DNA of 15,797 nucleotides, taken from contig MU648291.1 of NCBI GenBank assembly GCA_026770585.1, positions 1-15,797 of the forward strand, in the 5' to 3' direction. The notes under the pieces are model-generated. The model was not told the origin of the DNA. It was given only the letters and a program-made list of their open reading frames with translations, and did not search any database. The stretch's first letter is position 1. Each line of letters begins with the position of its first letter. Shown here in pieces: positions 13,225 to 15,797 of the stretch. The DNA is from Baffinella frigidus. Lineage: Eukaryota > Cryptophyceae > Cryptomonadales > Baffinellaceae. A program made the position numbers and the translations under genes.

Positions 13225-14100
13225 ATGGTCGGCCCACGACGTTCAGCCCGCCAGAGAGAACGCAAGCTAGCGCAAGACATTGTGGAACTCAATTGGGCTG
13301 CTTGCAATGGTTCTAAGAATCTGAAGAAATCATACAAAACGGTTGAGAGGATGATCAAAGACGGAATCCCAGTCGATGGCCGCTTTCCCAATGGCCCGTC
13401 GCCGTTACAGATCGCGTGCTATTGGGGCAATGTTGACGTAGTAGACCTCCTGATTGTGAACGGTGCCGACTTGGGTCTTCTGACGCCAGATGGACGCACG
13501 ATTTTGTGCATGGCGGCGGCGTTTACACATAGCGGCAGAGGCAATCTCGAAATCGTCAACCTCCTTCTCAAAGGTGGGGCCGATGTATCCCAGGTGGTGG
13601 CTAGAGGGTACACGATCCTGCACTTGGTTCAGAGCCGCACATCTATTGCACAAACTACGTTGGCCTTAATAGCCGCTGGTGCAGACATAGATGCACGTTC
13701 GGATGCCAACAACACCCCACTTCATATCGCGGCCCGGCGAGGGGACTTAGACTTGGTTGAGTTATTTCTACAGAACAACGCCAGCATCGACGCTGTGAAC
13801 GACGATGGCCTTACGGCGAGCGAACTGGCCCATTCTATAATTTCCGAACACGAGGAGAACATGGACGAGGACATGGACGAGGACGAATTGGAAGAGTTCG
13901 AAGAACATCTTTCTCCATGGCACGACATCATAGAGTCAATCGAAGTCGAGAAGAAGCGCCGCGAAGATCTCCGCCTGGAGGAACTTAGACAGCAGAAATG
14001 CCTCGCCGTCATGATGGGACACCACAAACGACTCGGAGAAGGATCTATGATCAGTAGACTAGACCCGGATGTAACACGGCTTGTTCTCAGATGGGTGTAG
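13225..14100 (+). CDS. Ankyrin-repeat protein 2
   Basis: A 291-residue protein starting at the first ATG. After a basic N-terminus (RRSARQRERK) come ankyrin repeats at about 57-84, 90-121, 128-157 and 163-191, with the usual TPLHIAA and GAD signatures (for example NTPLHIAARRGDLDLVELFL). A strongly acidic stretch follows (209-228), then a charged helix and a C-terminal motif, MMGHHKRLGEGSMISRLDPD (263-282). Ankyrin protein 1 shares the RLGE core of that motif. The shared C-terminal motif sits where poxvirus ankyrin proteins carry an F-box-like (PRANC) domain, so an SCF-linked adaptor role is a guess by position only. No TATA box lies close upstream; AGTTATAAAGGC is 121 bp before the ATG. Confidence 0.85.
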   Translation: MVGPRRSARQRERKLAQDIVELNWAACNGSKNLKKSYKTVERMIKDGIPVDGRFPNGPSPLQIACYWGNVDVVDLLIVNGADLGLLTPDGRTILCMAAAFTHSGRGNLEIVNLLLKGGADVSQVVARGYTILHLVQSRTSIAQTTLALIAAGADIDARSDANNTPLHIAARRGDLDLVELFLQNNASIDAVNDDGLTASELAHSIISEHEENMDEDMDEDELEEFEEHLSPWHDIIESIEVEKKRREDLRLEELRQQKCLAVMMGHHKRLGEGSMISRLDPDVTRLVLRWV

Positions 14101-14123
14101 ATGTAACTTGACTCAGTAAAATC

Positions 14124-14151
14124 CGTGTTGTCGGTGTACGTGTTGTCGGTG
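14124..14151 (+). repeat. 13-bp direct repeat
   Basis: CGTGTTGTCGGTG at 14124-14136 and 14139-14151, in the 3' flank of ankyrin gene 2. Possible regulatory role, no further support. Confidence 0.6.
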
Positions 14152-14188
14152 GGTTTCCACCTCACAAGAAGACCCAGAACACGTACAA

Positions 14189-14195
14189 TATTTAA
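14189..14195 (+). promoter_or_regulatory. TATTTAA box for small coiled-coil gene
   Basis: TATTTAA 28 bp before the ATG at 14224. Confidence 0.5.
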
Positions 14196-14223
14196 GCGCA
14201 AGTAGCCTGTAGCTCCGCAGTCC

Positions 14224-14460
14224 ATGACATCCATGTACAACAGGTTAGTGTCTCGGCTGAAAGAACAGGATGAGAGTGAGGCGCTTCGTCGTTGGAAGGT
14301 GGCACAGGATGAGAGGGATGCCCAGGCGGCACACCATGCCAAAGAGAAGGCATTGATACACAGAATCGAGATGATTCGATTGATGCGTGTTTGCGACGAG
14401 GAAACCGCGCGGAAAAATGCAGCAGGGCGGCTGGCCTCGTCCAATCGATACAAGTACTAA
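14224..14460 (+). CDS. Small charged coiled-coil protein
   Basis: A 78-residue protein from the first ATG, with a TATTTAA box shortly upstream. It is almost wholly a charged helix rich in Glu, Arg, Lys and Ala (for example RLKEQDESEALRRWKVAQDE), with one Cys (C57) and no membrane span or enzyme motif. It lies 123 bp after ankyrin gene 2. It may act as a small adaptor or structural protein; no family recognised. Confidence 0.6.
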   Translation: MTSMYNRLVSRLKEQDESEALRRWKVAQDERDAQAAHHAKEKALIHRIEMIRLMRVCDEETARKNAAGRLASSNRYKY

Positions 14461-14476
14461 GAACGACAAGAACCTT

Positions 14477-14488
14477 AGTTATAAAGGC
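14477..14488 (+). promoter_or_regulatory. AGTTATAAAGGC box, copy 2
   Basis: Identical 12-mer to 13093-13104, located 94 bp before the ATG at 14583. Confidence 0.4.
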
Positions 14489-14582
14489 TGGTGTTGGGAT
14501 AAACGGAGACAGGCCACTGTGTTGCGATTGAGTGTATATTTGTATATTTAGGAGAAAGCGGCCCGTCTCCGTGATACAACGT

Positions 14583-14993
14583 ATGGATCACTCCAAGCAA
14601 CTTTGCAACAGCACAAGACCGCGTTGGAGTCTTTTTCCATGCAACAACACTACAAACGCGATCATACACAACTACCATACTACTCCACGTATGCCCGAGT
14701 GGGATGAGTTCGGAAAGACTAAGTACAAATGGACCGAGAATCACAAAAATGAATGGAACTACATGCATAGGCATCGTGGAGAGATGGGCGACAAAGAACG
14801 AGCTGAGATAATGCGGGAAATGCAGAAGGCGGCGGGTGTTTCAGTAGACGATTTCCATGAACACACACAACGGAAGGTGCGTCATTGGATGGACGGTGTT
14901 AACTTCAATGCTGACATGCAGCACGCGGCGGATCGTCGTGTATCTCGGCAGCGATTCGATGCAAACAGACCCGAAACGGTCTATGGACAATAA
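14583..14993 (+). CDS. Small basic/aromatic hypothetical protein
   Basis: A 136-residue protein from the first ATG. The frame is open a little upstream, across a TATATTT-rich stretch at 14534-14552, but without an ATG. It is rich in His, Arg, Trp and Met, with helical segments at about 69-84 (GDKERAEIMREMQKAA) and 93-128. There is no membrane span, and the only Cys are C8 and C20. The basic, aromatic content would suit nucleic-acid or virion binding, but no homology is recognised. It is probably under the AGTTATAAAGGC box. Confidence 0.55.
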   Translation: MDHSKQLCNSTRPRWSLFPCNNTTNAIIHNYHTTPRMPEWDEFGKTKYKWTENHKNEWNYMHRHRGEMGDKERAEIMREMQKAAGVSVDDFHEHTQRKVRHWMDGVNFNADMQHAADRRVSRQRFDANRPETVYGQ

Positions 14994-15056
14994 TGGACAG
15001 TCTGAGGCAGATGCAGGAGATTGAGCTTGGGAAGCGATGCGTTTGTGTAAATAATT

Positions 15057-15064
15057 TATATAAA
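15057..15064 (+). promoter_or_regulatory. Orphan TATATAAA box
   Basis: A consensus TATATAAA in a 253-bp gap that holds no long ORF. The only ATG at the expected distance (15088) opens an 11-codon frame ending at 15120. It may drive a non-coding RNA, a micropeptide or a spliced transcript, or be read on the other strand as TTTATATA. Confidence 0.4.
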
Positions 15065-15246
15065 CTTTCACCACTACAAAGTTGCCAATGACTGTGAAGT
15101 ACAAAGGCCGCTTGCACTGATATCGCTTTCACAAACAAACCCTTCTTCTAGTCGAGACACCGTAAGCACGTAGAGCTCTTGTTTCAACGATTCGACGCGA
15201 GTGACATAGAATGATACTTATGTATAACTGTTCGAATCGATGCATA

Positions 15247-15797
15247 TTAAACAGTACATGCAGATTCCATGTCATCTTCACGCACGACCTCACGAGCAAA
15301 TGCGACAATCACGTCGGCATAAGGGTCATCCTGGAACTGTGTCGGTGAGGTTGGTTCGATACCGCGAACTATACGATAAGCCCGCAGATGAGAGCATGCA
15401 GCCAAGTGAATCGGATCCCCCTTGCAAACATGATCCAGGTCCTTGTAGCGAATGTCAATGTTGTGAGCATCACCCTCGAGGAAGTAAACAATCGCATGCT
15501 GCCGAGAGAATGTGGTAAAACAGTCGTAAATCTGCTCCGACAGCACTGCATCCGAAGACTTGGTCACGTTGGACAGTTTGTCAAACGCGGCGAGATGAGT
15601 GGGAGCCGACACGGTCAGAGTGGCATCGGTCATCTCGCATATAGAAGTCGGCCCGATCGGAGTGGTGTCCGTAGAGATGGCATCGGTCACCTCACATATG
15701 GGAGTCGGCTCGACCGGAGTGGTGTCCGTAGAGGTGGCATTGATCGCCTCACATATAGAAGTCGGCTCGACCGGAGTGGTGTCCGTAGAGGTGGCAT
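15247..15797 (-). CDS. Repeat-bearing hypothetical protein, 5'-truncated
   Basis: The reverse-strand frame runs open from the window edge to a TAA at 15247, so the true start is outside or within the repeats (the first in-frame ATG inside is at 15633). The N-terminal visible part is a 19-residue repeat, roughly DATSTDTTPVEPTSICE with variations, in at least three and a half copies. It is Thr/Pro/Ser-rich, like a mucin-like or stalk region. The remaining ~110 residues form a mixed domain with a SEQIYDCFTTFSRQHAIVYFLEGDAHNIDI stretch, in which I recognise no family. An extracellular or virion-surface role is suggested only by the repeat composition. No signal peptide is visible in the sequenced portion. 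Confidence 0.6.
   Translation of the reverse strand, partial: ATSTDTTPVEPTSICEAINATSTDTTPVEPTPICEVTDAISTDTTPIGPTSICEMTDATLTVSAPTHLAAFDKLSNVTKSSDAVLSEQIYDCFTTFSRQHAIVYFLEGDAHNIDIRYKDLDHVCKGDPIHLAACSHLRAYRIVRGIEPTSPTQFQDDPYADVIVAFAREVVREDDMESACTV
15604..15797 (-). repeat. 57-bp tandem repeat (19 residues)
   Basis: Units start at 15604 (diverged), 15661, 15718 and 15775 (partial, cut by the window edge). The period of 57 keeps the frame. The outer units are more alike than the one nearest the protein's unique part, suggesting expansion on the upstream side. Confidence 0.9.

Noticed and set aside
13722-14453. Long reverse-strand ORF (243 codons)
   Set aside because: It is antisense to ankyrin gene 2 and the small coiled-coil gene, is very Ser-rich and has no domain. 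The forward frames have clear ankyrin signatures.
15604-15797. 57-bp tandem repeat considered as a replication origin or iteron array
   Set aside because: It stays in frame, codes for a Thr/Pro-rich repeat and shows no dyad or AT-rich element.

Overview
The window looks like part of a large double-stranded DNA virus of a eukaryote, or an endogenous copy of one. Sixteen mostly short, intronless genes lie on both strands with little intergenic space. The contents are of the kind such viruses carry: two ankyrin-repeat proteins, a RING-like protein, restriction-fold nucleases, short coiled-coil proteins and membrane proteins. TATA-like boxes (TATATAA, TATTTAA) precede many starts and AATAAA signals follow several stops. 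No rRNA, tRNA, CRISPR array or bacterial-type ribosome-binding-site organisation was seen. I cannot name the family or the host.

Layout. 1-3180 (+): a 5'-truncated gene, a RING-like Cys-rich protein, a coiled-coil protein and a CoiA-like PDDEXK nuclease with extra zinc knuckles. The first two share a 31-bp 3' end, and the second and fourth share a 5' start module. 3322-4071 (+): a GxxExxY-type PDDEXK nuclease, then an in-frame TAG and a repeat-bearing 3' tail. 4166-9163 (-): a phospholipid scramblase homologue, two Cys-rich proteins (one with a possible UL92-like motif, the other with a decapeptide-repeat N-terminus), a multi-pass membrane protein and a helical-repeat protein. 9164-9430: a divergent promoter with repeated palindromic elements. 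9431-10546 (+): ankyrin protein 1.

10650-11777 (-) is the most unusual part. I read it as one gene of five exons for a four-helix membrane protein. Two of its introns contain a 137-bp sequence that is 98% identical between copies, and both copies end exactly at the 3' splice AG. This is the pattern expected of introner-like or recently copied introns inside a viral gene.

12047-12541 (-) is an Ala-rich helical protein. 12705-14993 (+) holds a single-span membrane protein, ankyrin protein 2 and two small charged proteins. The window ends inside a reverse-strand gene with a 57-bp (19-residue) tandem repeat.

By inference, several products act on membranes (scramblase, multi-pass proteins) or may tune the host (ankyrin and RING proteins, possibly ubiquitin-linked). 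The two adjacent restriction-fold nucleases may process DNA. Short tandem duplications repeatedly sit at gene starts and stops, so gene ends are being remodelled.
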